NCBI GenBank assembly: GCA_016214845.1
Contig: JACRMS010000026.1
Location: forward strand, 62,001 to 126,000
Source: Nitrospirota bacterium
Lineage (GTDB): Bacteria; Nitrospirota; Thermodesulfovibrionia; UBA6902
DNA length: 64,000 bases
Reading direction: 5' to 3'
How positions within the stretch are numbered: the first letter of the stretch is position 1; the number at the start of each line of letters is the position of its first letter. The notes beneath the pieces were generated by a model, which was not told where the DNA came from, searched no databases, and saw only the letters and a list, made by a program, of their open reading frames with translations. This document shows, one piece after another, positions 50,747 to 59,793 of the stretch. Both the position numbers and the translations under genes were made by a program.

Positions 50747-52585
50747 TTGGCCTTCGCTTTAATGGCTGCCTCCATTTCCTTTCTTTTATGGGGACAGTGG
50801 GGCCAGTTCGGCAATGTAAAGAGCGAAAAAGAATACATCATCAATTACAGCCAGTTTTTTGATCAGCTCAATGCGGGCAACATCGTATCCGTCACTATAA
50901 CTAATTTACAGGTAAGCGGGGAACTGAAAACAGAGACCTCTCTCGCAGTTTCGGGAGAAAAGGAACCGCGGTCCGTAAAATTATTTCAGACCTTCCTCCC
51001 GTCCTTTCAGGGAGAAGACCTGATTTCAAGCCTCAAGGAAAAAGGCGTGGCAATAAGTGTAGTGCCTCCTGAGAAAATGTCTCCATTCTGGCAATTCATA
51101 ACCGGCCTGCTTCCGTGGGTCCTTATTATCGGGGTATGGATATTGATCATGCGCGGCGCTCAACGCGTTCAGGGAGGGCCCGGAGGCCTTTTTTCATTCG
51201 GTGCGAGCAAGGCAAAACTGCATGACGTGCAAAAATCGCAGGTGACCTTCAAGGACGTCGCGGGAATGGAGAACGCGAAAAAAGAACTTGAGGAGACCAT
51301 CGAGTTCCTCAAGAACCCCTCAAGGTTCAAAAGGCTCGGCGCTAAGGTGCCGAGAGGCGTCCTTCTCGTAGGGCCTCCGGGCACGGGGAAAACCCTGTTG
51401 GCGCGCGCGGTGGCCGGTGAGGCGGGTGTCCCTTTTTACAGCATCAGCGCGTCGGAGTTTATAGAGATGTTTGTCGGCGTCGGCGCATCGCGCGTCAGGG
51501 ACATGTTTCAAAAGGCCAAGGCCAACACGCCGAGCATTATCTTCATAGATGAAATTGACTCTGTGGGGCGCACGCGCGGCGCGGGACTTGGCGGAGGACA
51601 CGATGAGAGGGAGCAGACCCTGAACCAGCTTTTAAGCGAGCTGGACGGGTTTGAGCCGCATCAGGAGGTAATCGTCATTGCGGCAACAAACAGGCCTGAC
51701 GTGCTCGACCCCGCCCTTCTGAGACCGGGACGTTTCGACAGGCACGTAATAATTGACAGGCCGGGGCTGAAAGACAGGAAGGCCATTCTTGAAGTGCACG
51801 TTAAAAACAAGACCCTGTCGGAAGATGTTGACCTCGAAAAAATCGCACGGGGCACTCCCGGCATGTCAGGAGCGGACCTGGAAAATCTTGCTAACGAAGC
51901 CGCGCTTACCGCGATAAGGAAGAATAAAGAAAAGATCGATACGGATGATTTTGAAGAGGCGCGTGATAAAGTCCTGATGGGCACGGTAAGAGAAGAATCC
52001 ATAAGCGACCTGGAAAAACGTATCACGGCATACCACGAGGCAGGACATGCCCTTGTGGCCCATGAGCTTCCCGGGACTGACCCGATCCACAAAGTGAGCA
52101 TTATTCCGAGAGGCATGGCAATGGGGGTGACTCAACTGCTCCCTGAAGAAGACAGGCATTATTATCCCAAGACATATCTCATGAACAAATTGAGCGTAGC
52201 GCTTGCCGGCAGAGTAGCGGAAAAGATCATCTTCAACGACCTGAGCACGGGAGCGCAGAGCGATTTAAAAGAGGCGTCTTCCCTCGCTGAAAAGATGGTT
52301 GCTCAATGGGGCATGAGCGACAAGGTCGGGCCGATAAGCTTCGGGCGCGGAGAAGAACATCCGTTTTTAGGCAGGGAGCTGGCGCTTCCAAAACGGTACA
52401 GCGAAGACCTGGCATGGCTCATGGACCAGGAGATAAGGAAATTAATAGTCGAGGCTGAGTCAAAGGCAGAAGAGGTATTAAACGCGAACAAGGATGTTCT
52501 TGAAAAATTAGCCGAAGAACTTATAAAGACAGAAGTGCTGGACAAAGAAGACGTAGAAAAGATAATCAGGGAATCCAGATCTTAG
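50747..52585 (+). CDS. ftsH: ATP-dependent zinc metalloprotease FtsH
   Basis: 612 aa from the TTG at 50747. Membrane helices lie at about 1-18 and 113-132, with a periplasmic domain between. The AAA+ module has GPPGTGKT (about 209), IIFIDEID and the second region of homology ([17 protein letters not shown]), and the zinc protease site is HEAGH (about 430). It degrades membrane and regulatory proteins. The frame stays open upstream and an extra segment, ITPSDGKPKNLQW, could belong to the protein: GAGGTG stands eight bases before an ATA at 50705. No ATG, GTG or TTG fits that site, so the start is uncertain. Confidence 0.93.
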   Translation: MAFALMAASISFLLWGQWGQFGNVKSEKEYIINYSQFFDQLNAGNIVSVTITNLQVSGELKTETSLAVSGEKEPRSVKLFQTFLPSFQGEDLISSLKEKGVAISVVPPEKMSPFWQFITGLLPWVLIIGVWILIMRGAQRVQGGPGGLFSFGASKAKLHDVQKSQVTFKDVAGMENAKKELEETIEFLKNPSRFKRLGAKVPRGVLLVGPPGTGKTLLARAVAGEAGVPFYSISASEFIEMFVGVGASRVRDMFQKAKANTPSIIFIDEIDSVGRTRGAGLGGGHDEREQTLNQLLSELDGFEPHQEVIVIAATNRPDVLDPALLRPGRFDRHVIIDRPGLKDRKAILEVHVKNKTLSEDVDLEKIARGTPGMSGADLENLANEAALTAIRKNKEKIDTDDFEEARDKVLMGTVREESISDLEKRITAYHEAGHALVAHELPGTDPIHKVSIIPRGMAMGVTQLLPEEDRHYYPKTYLMNKLSVALAGRVAEKIIFNDLSTGAQSDLKEASSLAEKMVAQWGMSDKVGPISFGRGEEHPFLGRELALPKRYSEDLAWLMDQEIRKLIVEAESKAEEVLNANKDVLEKLAEELIKTEVLDKEDVEKIIRESRS

Positions 52586-52902
52586 TGCAGAGTCCTTACA
52601 AAATTTTTGAATTCTGACGGCGGGTCGATAATCTCCAGTCCCACGCTGCTTGTCAAATCATCAGGTGAATTATCAATGGCCCACTTAACATGGCAGTTGA
52701 GGTTTATTATCTTTCCATTGTTGAGTTCAAGCTCAAGATCGATTTCCTTGCCGGGCACATATTCATTTTTCTTTGCAGGGGCTGTAGTCATGTATATTCC
52801 GTCTTCAGAAAGGTTCTCGATAAATACCGAACAGTTATTAGTGCAAGAAATACGTTCGGCCTTTAAATTGACCGTTATCCTCTTTGACCGTCTTTTATCC
52901 AT
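52582..52902 (-). CDS. PilZ-domain protein
   Basis: 106 aa, a single PilZ domain. The c-di-GMP signature is RRSKRI near residue 3 and NLSEDG at about 29-34, followed by beta strands (IDLELELNNGKIINLNCHVKW). It probably binds c-di-GMP and acts on a partner. It is convergent with ftsH, overlapping by 4 bp. The only other cyclic-di-GMP gene nearby is the HD-GYP protein at 58822. Confidence 0.9.
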   Translation of the reverse strand: MDKRRSKRITVNLKAERISCTNNCSVFIENLSEDGIYMTTAPAKKNEYVPGKEIDLELELNNGKIINLNCHVKWAIDNSPDDLTSSVGLEIIDPPSEFKNFVRTLH

Positions 52903-52991
52903 ATGACCCCTTCCCTTTTTTAGTGGTTAAATAAATTGATGTGTGAGTATAGCAAAACGATTACAAAAATGGAATTGCTTTTTACGTTTCA

Positions 52992-53021
52992 TTGACTTAC
53001 CAAAATGTCAGCGGCTAAAAT
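52992..53021 (+). promoter_or_regulatory. Promoter of the FmdB-like gene
   Basis: TTGACT (52992-52997), an 18-bp spacer and TAAAAT (53016-53021), about 25 bp before the start codon, with AACTGGAGG as ribosome-binding site. Confidence 0.55.
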
Positions 53022-53045
53022 AAATAAAATCAACTGGAGGTAACA

Positions 53046-53255
53046 ATGCCTATTTATGAATATATATGCCTGAAATGCAATAACCGGTTTGCCATGCTTC
53101 AGAGCTTACACCCTGAGGAAAAGCATACGGAATGCCCGAACTGTTCTTCAAAGGAAGTGAAAAAGGCCATGTCGTCCTTTAGCTGCTCAACCGGACCGGG
53201 AAGCGGGTTTTCACCTTCAACGCCTTCTCATGGTTTCGGGGGCGGCGGAGGCTGA
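53046..53255 (+). CDS. FmdB-family zinc-ribbon protein
   Basis: 69 aa. The MPIYEYICLKCNNRF start with a CxxC, then CPNCSSKEVKKAMS with the second CxxC, is exact for FmdB-type regulators. A Gly/Ser/Pro-rich tail ends in GFGGGGG. It probably binds zinc; the family's role is only loosely linked to transcription. A perfect hairpin (gctgaacag/ctgttcagc, 53266-53284) follows the stop and may end transcription, though it has no T-run. Confidence 0.92.
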   Translation: MPIYEYICLKCNNRFAMLQSLHPEEKHTECPNCSSKEVKKAMSSFSCSTGPGSGFSPSTPSHGFGGGGG

Positions 53256-53307
53256 GGGTCCCATTGCTGAACAGGCTGTTCAGCCGGACAAAACACATTT
53301 CAGCAGA

Positions 53308-53883
53308 TTAGTCTTCAAGCCAGTGCTTGACGCACTCGATTTCATCTTCAGACAATTCCATGATAGGATGGTTTCTTTCTTCAGTCATCATTGTCATGGT
53401 TTTATCAAATTGCGGCCTGAAAATTCCGATCGTATCGGCAAATCCCGGGGAAACGGCCCCGCAAAACTTTAATGCGGTCTTAAAGTTTTTAACGGCTTCT
53501 TTTTCATTGCCCATCCGCACATAAGCCGAGCCCCTCGCAAAATAAGCGGCCCCGTGATCAGGCTTCAACTCGATGGTTTTGTCAAAATCTGAAACGGCCT
53601 TCTTGAAATCTTCTTTTGACATGTAGGCTATCCCCCGGTAAAAGTGCGCGCGCATATTATTGTCGTTCATGTTCACGACCCCGGTGAAATCTTCAATGGC
53701 CTTTTCAACCTGTCCTGTCTGAAGGTGAGCAACCCCCCTGCTGAGAAATGAGATCTCCGTTTTCATGCCGGCCTCGATCGCTTCTGTAAAGGCACTGATG
53801 CTTTTACTTTTTTTGCCTTCCATAAAAAGCTGCTGCGCTTTATCGAATAAAATCCTCGCGTTTATGTTGGTCCTTCTGTTCAA
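53308..53883 (-). CDS. Tetratricopeptide-repeat protein
   Basis: 191 aa. About four TPR units at roughly 10-145 (for example AHLQTGQVEKAIEDFTGVV, YMSKEDFKKAVSDFDKTIEL and YVRMGNEKEAVKNFKTAL). The C-terminus ends in an acidic helix (LSEDEIECVKHWLED). No signal peptide. It probably mediates protein-protein contacts. It is convergent with the FmdB gene. Confidence 0.88.
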   Translation of the reverse strand: MNRRTNINARILFDKAQQLFMEGKKSKSISAFTEAIEAGMKTEISFLSRGVAHLQTGQVEKAIEDFTGVVNMNDNNMRAHFYRGIAYMSKEDFKKAVSDFDKTIELKPDHGAAYFARGSAYVRMGNEKEAVKNFKTALKFCGAVSPGFADTIGIFRPQFDKTMTMMTEERNHPIMELSEDEIECVKHWLED

Positions 53884-54012
53884 TATATATTTTATTTACC
53901 TCAGAGTAGTCAAAGACAGTTCGTTGAATTTACTGTCATACTTCACTTATATCAGATTTAAAAAAATTTGCAACTCCCTGCCGGTCAGAAATAGTGGTTT
54001 GTCAAAATCAGT

Positions 54013-54018
54013 TATAAT
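54013..54018 (+). promoter_or_regulatory. -10 box before the small Cys-rich ORF
   Basis: TATAAT ends six bases before the GTG at 54025 and there is no Shine-Dalgarno, as for ppx. No good -35. Confidence 0.35.
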
Positions 54019-54024
54019 TATTAT

Positions 54025-54177
54025 GTGACAACAAAACCAGTTCCCAGGAAACCCGCCAACCAGAAAGGCCCTCAGGAGAAACAACCCGCTCCTGTCTGTT
54101 TTAACAGGGACTGCAAGCTAAGAAAACAGAAGGCCTGTAAGGGTTTTGAAGGCTGTCCGGGTTTTAAGGGCAAATAG
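54025..54177 (+). CDS. Small cysteine-containing protein (50 aa)
   Basis: GTG start, 50 residues. A Lys/Pro/Gln-rich first half (KPVPRKPANQKGPQEKQPAP) is followed by four cysteines in CFNRDCKLRKQKACKGFEGC, spaced CX4CX7CX5C, and a PGFKGK end. It may be a small metal-binding or nucleic-acid-binding protein. There is no ribosome-binding site, but a TATAAT lies six bases upstream. It stands alone between the divergent TPR gene and the convergent zinc-ribbon gene. Not recognised as a known family. Confidence 0.5.
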   Translation: MTTKPVPRKPANQKGPQEKQPAPVCFNRDCKLRKQKACKGFEGCPGFKGK

Positions 54178-54187
54178 CAGCGGTTTT

Positions 54188-54466
54188 TCAAAACCAGAGC
54201 CGGTACGCGCCTATCCATAAAAGGCATCCTGAGAAGGCTAACGCCTTTTCAAACTTACTCAAACGCTCTGTTCTGATTATGAAATAAAGGCTGAGCGGAG
54301 AGGTAAGAAAGCACGCTGTGATGTAAATCCATTTAGGGGACCTCTCCTTCTTAGGCGCATCAGGGAAAAGCGAGCAGAAGGGACACTCAATTTCTCCCTC
54401 AAGCCTGTGTCCGCATCGCGCGCACCGGGTTATGCCAAGTATTTCGTCGTGATCTTCGTTGTCCAT
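54188..54466 (-). CDS. Zinc-ribbon membrane protein, unknown
   Basis: About 92 aa from the ATG at 54466, two bases after the stop of the methyltransferase gene; an in-frame TTG at 54484 is less likely. The N-terminal zinc ribbon has CARCGHRLEGEIECPFC, followed by two hydrophobic helices (about 44-63 and 74-90). It is probably anchored with the zinc site in the cytosol. It is co-transcribed with the exported methyltransferase; function unknown. Confidence 0.72.
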   Translation of the reverse strand: MDNEDHDEILGITRCARCGHRLEGEIECPFCSLFPDAPKKERSPKWIYITACFLTSPLSLYFIIRTERLSKFEKALAFSGCLLWIGAYRLWF

Positions 54467-54467
54467 C

Positions 54468-55154
54468 TTATAAACCGAATTCAATAAAATACTGATACGG
54501 CAATATACATTGTGAGCGTATCACACGGTAACCCGCGTCGTGGAACTCTTTATGGACCGTTTCCTCTGACAACTTGTGCTCCGGGTCCTGCGGGCCTACG
54601 GGAATCGGTTTCTTGTGGAAATCCACAACCACTATCCTCCCGCCTGCTTTCAGGCTCTTAGAAAGCTTCTGTAAATATGCGGACCTGTTCTCAATGTGAT
54701 GGTATGTATCGCATATGAAAACAACATCCACGGAATCCGGTCCGAGCTCAGGGTCATCAGTTTTGATAAGCCTGGCCATATAATTTTTGAGGCCCAGCTT
54801 TTTGGCGTCCTGCTCCATATAATTGACCATCGAGGGTTCCACCTCAAGACCAAGGGCCTTTCCGGCCGGGCCGACTGCAACCGCCAATCGCCTGGTAAAA
54901 TATCCTGTGCCTGCGCCGAGATCGGCGACTACATCGCCCTGTTTCAGGTTAAGGGCCTTTACCACTTCATCGGGTTTCTGCCATTTTTCCCGTTCCGGGT
55001 CCTCGAACACCTTGACCCAGTATTGAATGTCGTCAAACCTCTGCTGTGACGCGGGTGTATGCTGTTGCTGCTGCCCGTAAACTGTAAATGAATACGTCAG
55101 GAAAAACAGGACGAACATCGTTCCGGTTACTGTCTTTCTTAAAATGTTAAACAT
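54468..55154 (-). CDS. Class I SAM methyltransferase with signal peptide
   Basis: 228 aa. A hydrophobic N-terminal segment (about 10-27) ends in VYG-like residues, then a linker, then a SAM fold with motif I VADLGAGTGYFTRRLA (about 78-93) and VVFICDTYHHIENR. The signal peptide predicts export or membrane anchoring, strange for an enzyme that needs SAM. It is flanked by the monohaem cytochrome genes in the same direction (8 bp from the one upstream). Substrate unknown. Confidence 0.84.
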   Translation of the reverse strand: MFNILRKTVTGTMFVLFFLTYSFTVYGQQQQHTPASQQRFDDIQYWVKVFEDPEREKWQKPDEVVKALNLKQGDVVADLGAGTGYFTRRLAVAVGPAGKALGLEVEPSMVNYMEQDAKKLGLKNYMARLIKTDDPELGPDSVDVVFICDTYHHIENRSAYLQKLSKSLKAGGRIVVVDFHKKPIPVGPQDPEHKLSEETVHKEFHDAGYRVIRSQCILPYQYFIEFGL

Positions 55155-55162
55155 AGTTCCTC

Positions 55163-55606
55163 CTAAAGTGTATTTAGATATGCGATTATGTCTTCCACTT
55201 CTTTTCCGGAAAGATAATCAAACGATGGCATCGTGCTGAAAGGCTTCCTTAATTGCTTTTTAATATTTTCCGGAGTTGCCGGAAGTTTGCTTACAGGGAG
55301 CTTCGGGTTTTTAAGTATTCCCATTAACCCCGGCCCTACAATAGTATCAGTGCTGTAAGCATTATGACAAAACCTGCATTTTGCGTCAAAAAGGTTTTTG
55401 CCTCTTTCGGTGCTCTCAGGGGCTGATTTAATTCCACGTTTAATGGTTTCAATCGGTTTTTCCGTCCTTTGCAGAGCGAATCTTTCTCCGTACCGGCCCG
55501 GCCTGTCATGAGATATAACGGTGTCTGATCCAGAAACAGAGAGGGACATGCCTGCCGCAGGCAGCAGGATAAATATTACAGAGAAAATAGTTTTAATAAA
55601 ACACAT
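55163..55606 (-). CDS. Monohaem c-type cytochrome
   Basis: 147 aa. An N-terminal signal segment (about 1-26) precedes one CRFCH site near residue 77, and a MPSFDYLSGKEVEDIIAYLNTL end supplies the sixth ligand Met. This is a class I cytochrome c. It is periplasmic and presumably shuttles electrons. It follows the other cytochrome gene after a terminator and precedes the exported methyltransferase gene. Confidence 0.9.
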   Translation of the reverse strand: MCFIKTIFSVIFILLPAAGMSLSVSGSDTVISHDRPGRYGERFALQRTEKPIETIKRGIKSAPESTERGKNLFDAKCRFCHNAYSTDTIVGPGLMGILKNPKLPVSKLPATPENIKKQLRKPFSTMPSFDYLSGKEVEDIIAYLNTL

Positions 55607-55630
55607 AGATATTCAGGCTCCGTAACAAAC

Positions 55631-55664
55631 AAAAAAAGGGAGAGTTGTACAAACCCTCCCTTTA
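55631..55664 (-). terminator. Intrinsic terminator after the 125-aa cytochrome gene
   Basis: On the minus strand AAAGGGAGGGTT...AACTCTCCC is followed by a run of seven Ts. The stem is about 9 bp with one or two mismatches. Confidence 0.75.
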
Positions 55665-55676
55665 GAAAAATTCATC

Positions 55677-56054
55677 TTAATAACCGCCTGTTGCTTTTTT
55701 CTTCGGCTTCAGGGATTTAATATAGGCAACGATACTCTTCATATCATCGGAGTTAGCATCGATTGCCGTGCCCTTGTTCTGATTCACGATGCAGACGTTC
55801 ACTGCTTCTTCAAGACTTGCCTGCTTTTTGCCGGCTAAATTGAATTCTTTCTTGTCAGCAGCTTTTTCCAGGCCCTTGCCGTTCATATGGCATGAACCGC
55901 AGGATTTTCCGGATGTGCCTCCAGCGAATTTCGCGTCATTGAAAAGGGCCTTCCCTTTGTCCGCCGCGCTTTCTGCAAATGCGAAAGAACAGATTAAACC
56001 GACAACCAGCAATGATAACAACATTATCCTGATTGCTTTCATTCCCTCACTCAC
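55677..56054 (-). CDS. Monohaem c-type cytochrome
   Basis: 125 aa. A signal peptide (about 1-27, ending SFAFAES) precedes CGSCH at about residues 51-55. The C-terminal DDMKSIVAYIKSLKPKKK fits the usual class I helix; a Met ligand lies in the DDMKS segment. It is probably a periplasmic electron carrier. GAGGAGGTGA precedes the start, and its own promoter (56081-56109) and terminator make it a monocistronic unit. Confidence 0.91.
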   Translation of the reverse strand: MSEGMKAIRIMLLSLLVVGLICSFAFAESAADKGKALFNDAKFAGGTSGKSCGSCHMNGKGLEKAADKKEFNLAGKKQASLEEAVNVCIVNQNKGTAIDANSDDMKSIVAYIKSLKPKKKATGGY

Positions 56055-56080
56055 CTCCTCTCTTTTTTATCATTTAGGGA

Positions 56081-56109
56081 ATTCTAACAAAGAAGGAAAT
56101 AAGTTGCAA
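56081..56109 (-). promoter_or_regulatory. Promoter of the 125-aa cytochrome gene
   Basis: TTGCAA (56104-56109), a 17-bp spacer and TAGAAT (56081-56086) on the minus strand, about 27 bp before the ATG. Confidence 0.6.
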
Positions 56110-56221
56110 CACCGGCCTTTTTGGTAATTTATGATGTGTAATATGATGATATAATTATTAACAACAAGAGGCGGTCACCCGTTCAGAACAAAACCTGAAA
56201 TCATTTGCAGGAATAGAATAT

Positions 56222-58636
56222 ATGGCAAACCCTGTCAGAGTAAATATTTCTAACAGGGTTTATTTAACTATTTTCCTGGTCTCCTGCTCGACCCTCATGT
56301 TCGAGGTCTCCCTTACGAGGATCTTTTCAATAAGCCTGTGGTATCACTTTGCTTTTATGGTGATAAGCATAGCCATGCTCGGTATTGGCTCTGCCGGGAC
56401 TATGCTTTCTGTAATTTCTAAAAGCAGATTTCTTTCAGAATCTATTATCGGCATTTGTTCCCTGTGTGAAGGTGTCGCCCTGCTTGTCTGCTACGCGGGA
56501 TCAAACAACATACCTTTTGATCCCGCAAGGTTTTCATGGGACAGGGTGCAGATACTTTACCTGTCGTTGTATTGCCTTGTATTGAGCGTCCCGTTCTTTT
56601 TTGCCGGCGCACTGACGGCCGCCGTATTCACTTTGCGCAGCGATAAGGCAAGGTCCATCTACTGCTCCGACCTGCTTGGCGCCGGAACAGGCTCTCTTAT
56701 TGTCCTTGTCATGTTAAGTGTAACGGCCCCTGAATACGCTATTGTCTCAGCTTCGATACTTTGTTTTACCGGGGCGATAATAAGCGGCAAAAGGCATACG
56801 AGATCACTCTCATTTCTATTCTTATTGATCAGCCTGCCGGTCCTCGCAATTCATCCTGCCTTTATGAAGGTGAAGATATCTCCTTACAAAAGTCTTTCTC
56901 AATATCTGCAACATCCCGGGGCGCAGCGCTTGAATACTTTCTACAGTTCGTATTCCCGGGTGGATACGTTTAAGAGTCCAGCCGTGAGGTTCGCGCCCGG
57001 TCTGAGCCTGCTGTATCCTGCACCCCTGCCGCAGCAGATCGGCCTGGCAATAGATGGTGACAGGGTAGACGTCATAACATCAGCTCAGGACAGTTCCACG
57101 CTTGAATTTCTTGAATTCCTTCCGTCTTCCGCGGCTTATGAGATCAGCAGGAAAGACAGCGTGTTGATAATCGATCCAAAGGGCGGGCTTCATGCGCTTA
57201 TGGCAATGCGCTATGATTCAAAAAACATTCAAAAAGTTGAGAGCAACCCCCTGGTCATCAAGATTGTCAAAGACAATTTCAATGAGTTCTCGGGAAAGAT
57301 CTTTGAAAACAATACAACGACAGGGTATGCCCGCAGCTTTCTTCACTCAAAAGGGAATACTCGCTATGATCTGATCGAAGCATCCATGAGTGATATTTCC
57401 GTGGCAGGCATATTCGGGATCTCCGAAGACTACAGCTATACGGTTGAAGCATTTAAACAGTATTTACGCGCCTTAAAAAAAGACGGGATGCTGAGCATCA
57501 GCCTTTATCTTGTACCGCCCCCGAGGACTGAGCTCAGGGTCCTCGCAACCATCGTTACTGCATTTGAACAAATGGGCGGAATAGACGCCCGGCAAAACAT
57601 TGCCGCACTGAGAAGCTGGGACAGCATGACAATAATTTTCAAAAACTCTACCCTCACTGAACAGGAAATCGAACGTCTGAGAAAATTCTCGCGTGACAGA
57701 CGCTTTGACCTTGTGTACTATCCTGGAATAAAAGAGGGCGAGTCCAATCTATATGTCAAATTGCCTTCGGATGAATATTTTAACGGCTTCATAAATATCC
57801 TGGACCCTGAAACACGAGCATCTTTTTTAGATAATTATCTCTTCGACATCAGGCCTGTTTACGATAACAACCCGTTCTTTCATTACTTCCTCAAGATTAA
57901 AAATCTAAAGGTCATTTATCAGACAATGGGGCAGAAATGGCTGTACTTCCTGCAGGAAGGATATCTCCTGCCGGTCCTTTTAATAATTGTTGCCATAATA
58001 AGTGCAGTCTTAATTATACTTCCGCTCATCTTTAACAAATTATCAGCAAATCACCATGACCGTCATGAACTATCAAACCTGCTTTCAACCCTGGTCTATT
58101 TCGCTATGCTCGGGCTTGGATTTATGTTTGTTGAGGTCTCGCTGATACAGAAGTCCATTCTTCTGTTTGAGAATCCGTCGTACTCGGTTGTTATCGTGCT
58201 TGCATCCATCCTGGCAAGTTCGGGGCTTGGCAGCATTATCAGCTCAAGGTTCATTAGACTCAGCACCCCGTATTCTCTGCTCGTGGTCTCGTTCTTCATT
58301 TTGACCCACAGTGTGGTATACCCGTCATTGGCGGACATGCTGCTGTCTTTTAATTATTTTTTCAAAGTCGCGATAATGTCTGCCGCGATCTTTCCTCTTG
58401 GATTTTTCATGGGGATACCCTTTCCCATGGGAATAAGATCCCTTGGTGAAAAAAGTGAAGCATTGGTCCCTTGGGCATGGGCAATAAATGCCTGTATGTC
58501 TGTCCTTGCCCCGATACTGACGATCATGCTTGCTCTGATAACAGGGTTTCAGACCGTACTGCTGATCGGCGCACTCGCATATCTCCTTGCTTTTACGGCA
58601 TTGAAAAGGATGCGAACTTTAAAAATCCCTCCCTAA
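56222..58636 (+). CDS. Membrane-bound spermidine-synthase-like protein
   Basis: 804 aa. Around six hydrophobic helices lie at about 10-200, then a central soluble domain (about 250-560) with a nucleotide/SAM-type fold as in polyamine aminopropyltransferases (DSVLIIDPKGGLHAL, then YDLIEASMS). A second block of helices follows at about 580-800. The full layout, membrane regions on both sides of a spermidine-synthase-like domain, is a known but uncharacterised family. The active-site acids of true spermidine synthases are not clearly kept, so the reaction is open. It is transcribed alone. Confidence 0.8.
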   Translation: MANPVRVNISNRVYLTIFLVSCSTLMFEVSLTRIFSISLWYHFAFMVISIAMLGIGSAGTMLSVISKSRFLSESIIGICSLCEGVALLVCYAGSNNIPFDPARFSWDRVQILYLSLYCLVLSVPFFFAGALTAAVFTLRSDKARSIYCSDLLGAGTGSLIVLVMLSVTAPEYAIVSASILCFTGAIISGKRHTRSLSFLFLLISLPVLAIHPAFMKVKISPYKSLSQYLQHPGAQRLNTFYSSYSRVDTFKSPAVRFAPGLSLLYPAPLPQQIGLAIDGDRVDVITSAQDSSTLEFLEFLPSSAAYEISRKDSVLIIDPKGGLHALMAMRYDSKNIQKVESNPLVIKIVKDNFNEFSGKIFENNTTTGYARSFLHSKGNTRYDLIEASMSDISVAGIFGISEDYSYTVEAFKQYLRALKKDGMLSISLYLVPPPRTELRVLATIVTAFEQMGGIDARQNIAALRSWDSMTIIFKNSTLTEQEIERLRKFSRDRRFDLVYYPGIKEGESNLYVKLPSDEYFNGFINILDPETRASFLDNYLFDIRPVYDNNPFFHYFLKIKNLKVIYQTMGQKWLYFLQEGYLLPVLLIIVAIISAVLIILPLIFNKLSANHHDRHELSNLLSTLVYFAMLGLGFMFVEVSLIQKSILLFENPSYSVVIVLASILASSGLGSIISSRFIRLSTPYSLLVVSFFILTHSVVYPSLADMLLSFNYFFKVAIMSAAIFPLGFFMGIPFPMGIRSLGEKSEALVPWAWAINACMSVLAPILTIMLALITGFQTVLLIGALAYLLAFTALKRMRTLKIPP

Positions 58637-58671
58637 GAGCGGCTGAGTGTAAACGTCAAACTCAATGCTGT

Positions 58672-58730
58672 CATTCTCCGGATCCGGTCCCTCTTTCTGG
58701 ATTGCCCGATCAAGTCGGGCAATGACGACT
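58672..58730. repeat. Dispersed CCCGATCAAGTCGGGCAATGACG repeat
   Basis: Contains cattctccggatccgg (palindrome-like) and ttgcccgatcaagtcgggca, a relative of the core at 5391-5465. It lies between the spermidine-synthase-like gene and the HD-GYP gene. Confidence 0.65.
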
Positions 58731-58821
58731 AATGCAGATGCAATTTATTAAAGAAATTATTAAGTTGTCCGATAAGATAGAAAATATTCAACTATAAAAA
58801 GGGCATGGGAAAAAATTAGGA

Positions 58822-59793
58822 ATGTCTGATACCGTTCTGTTTGTAGACGACGATGAATATATTTTAAATTCGATAGACAGGCTTTTTGCCCACAACGGCA
58901 TAACCATTTTGAGGGCCGCAAACGCAAATGAGGCCCTTGATTTCTTCAGTAAATTAGAGATAGCCGTAATTATCACGGACAACCAGATGCCAGGTATGAG
59001 AGGCACCGAGCTTCTTGCAAAAGTCAAAGAGGTCTCTCCTGACACCTTAAAAATATTAATGACGGCACATGGAGATCTTTCTATCGCTGTTGACGCAATA
59101 AATAAAGGCGAGGTGTTTCGCTTTATTATGAAGCCGTGGGATGATGACGCGCTGCTCCAGACCGTGCAGGAGTCGGTCAAGCGTTACCAGATCATTAAGT
59201 CACTCAAAAGAGATGATGAATCAATACTGCTTTCCCTTGCGCAAACAATAGAGTTAAAAGACGCTTATACAAGGGGACACTGTGAGAGGGTCGCTGAATA
59301 CGCTTTAATAATAGCTGACGCGTTAAGCCTGTCTGATAACAGAAAAAAAGACCTGTTATACGGAAGCTGGCTGCACGACTGCGGTAAGATAGGAATACCT
59401 GAAAGCATACTTAATAAAAAATGTCCTCTTGAACATGAAGAGTTTGAGATAATAAAACACCACCCGGGATGGGGCGCTGATGTTGTAAGGCAGGCCCGGC
59501 TGTCAGAGTCTGTTGTAAAAATCATTTTGCATCATCATGAAAGATACGACGGCAGCGGTTATCCGGCGGGTTTAAAGAAAACCGATATACCTCTTGATGC
59601 AAGGATTGTGACTGTGGCCGATATATTCGATGCATTAACAAGCGACAGGCCGTACAGAGATAGATATTCTGAAGAGAAAGCAATCAATATAATGCAGTCA
59701 ATGAAAAGCAATATCCTGGACCCGGAAATCGTTGACGTCTTCCTTTATAATTACCTGAAGATTAAAAAAGAAGATATCTCTCCTGCCGCTTAG
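58822..59793 (+). CDS. Response regulator with HD-GYP output domain
   Basis: 323 aa. Receiver domain at about 1-120: acidic pocket VDDDE, phospho-acceptor Asp in IITDNQMPG, and Lys in FRFIMKPWDDD. The HD-GYP domain is at about 140-310, with HDCGKIGIP, HHPGWG, HHHERYDGSGYPAG and DARIVTVADIFDAL. It most likely hydrolyses c-di-GMP in response to a sensor kinase not in the window. AGGA precedes the ATG. Confidence 0.94.
   Translation: MSDTVLFVDDDEYILNSIDRLFAHNGITILRAANANEALDFFSKLEIAVIITDNQMPGMRGTELLAKVKEVSPDTLKILMTAHGDLSIAVDAINKGEVFRFIMKPWDDDALLQTVQESVKRYQIIKSLKRDDESILLSLAQTIELKDAYTRGHCERVAEYALIIADALSLSDNRKKDLLYGSWLHDCGKIGIPESILNKKCPLEHEEFEIIKHHPGWGADVVRQARLSESVVKIILHHHERYDGSGYPAGLKKTDIPLDARIVTVADIFDALTSDRPYRDRYSEEKAINIMQSMKSNILDPEIVDVFLYNYLKIKKEDISPAA

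Noticed and set aside
53266-53284. Rho-independent terminator after the FmdB gene
   Set aside because: The palindrome is perfect but there is no T-run on either strand, so it is only a possible hairpin.
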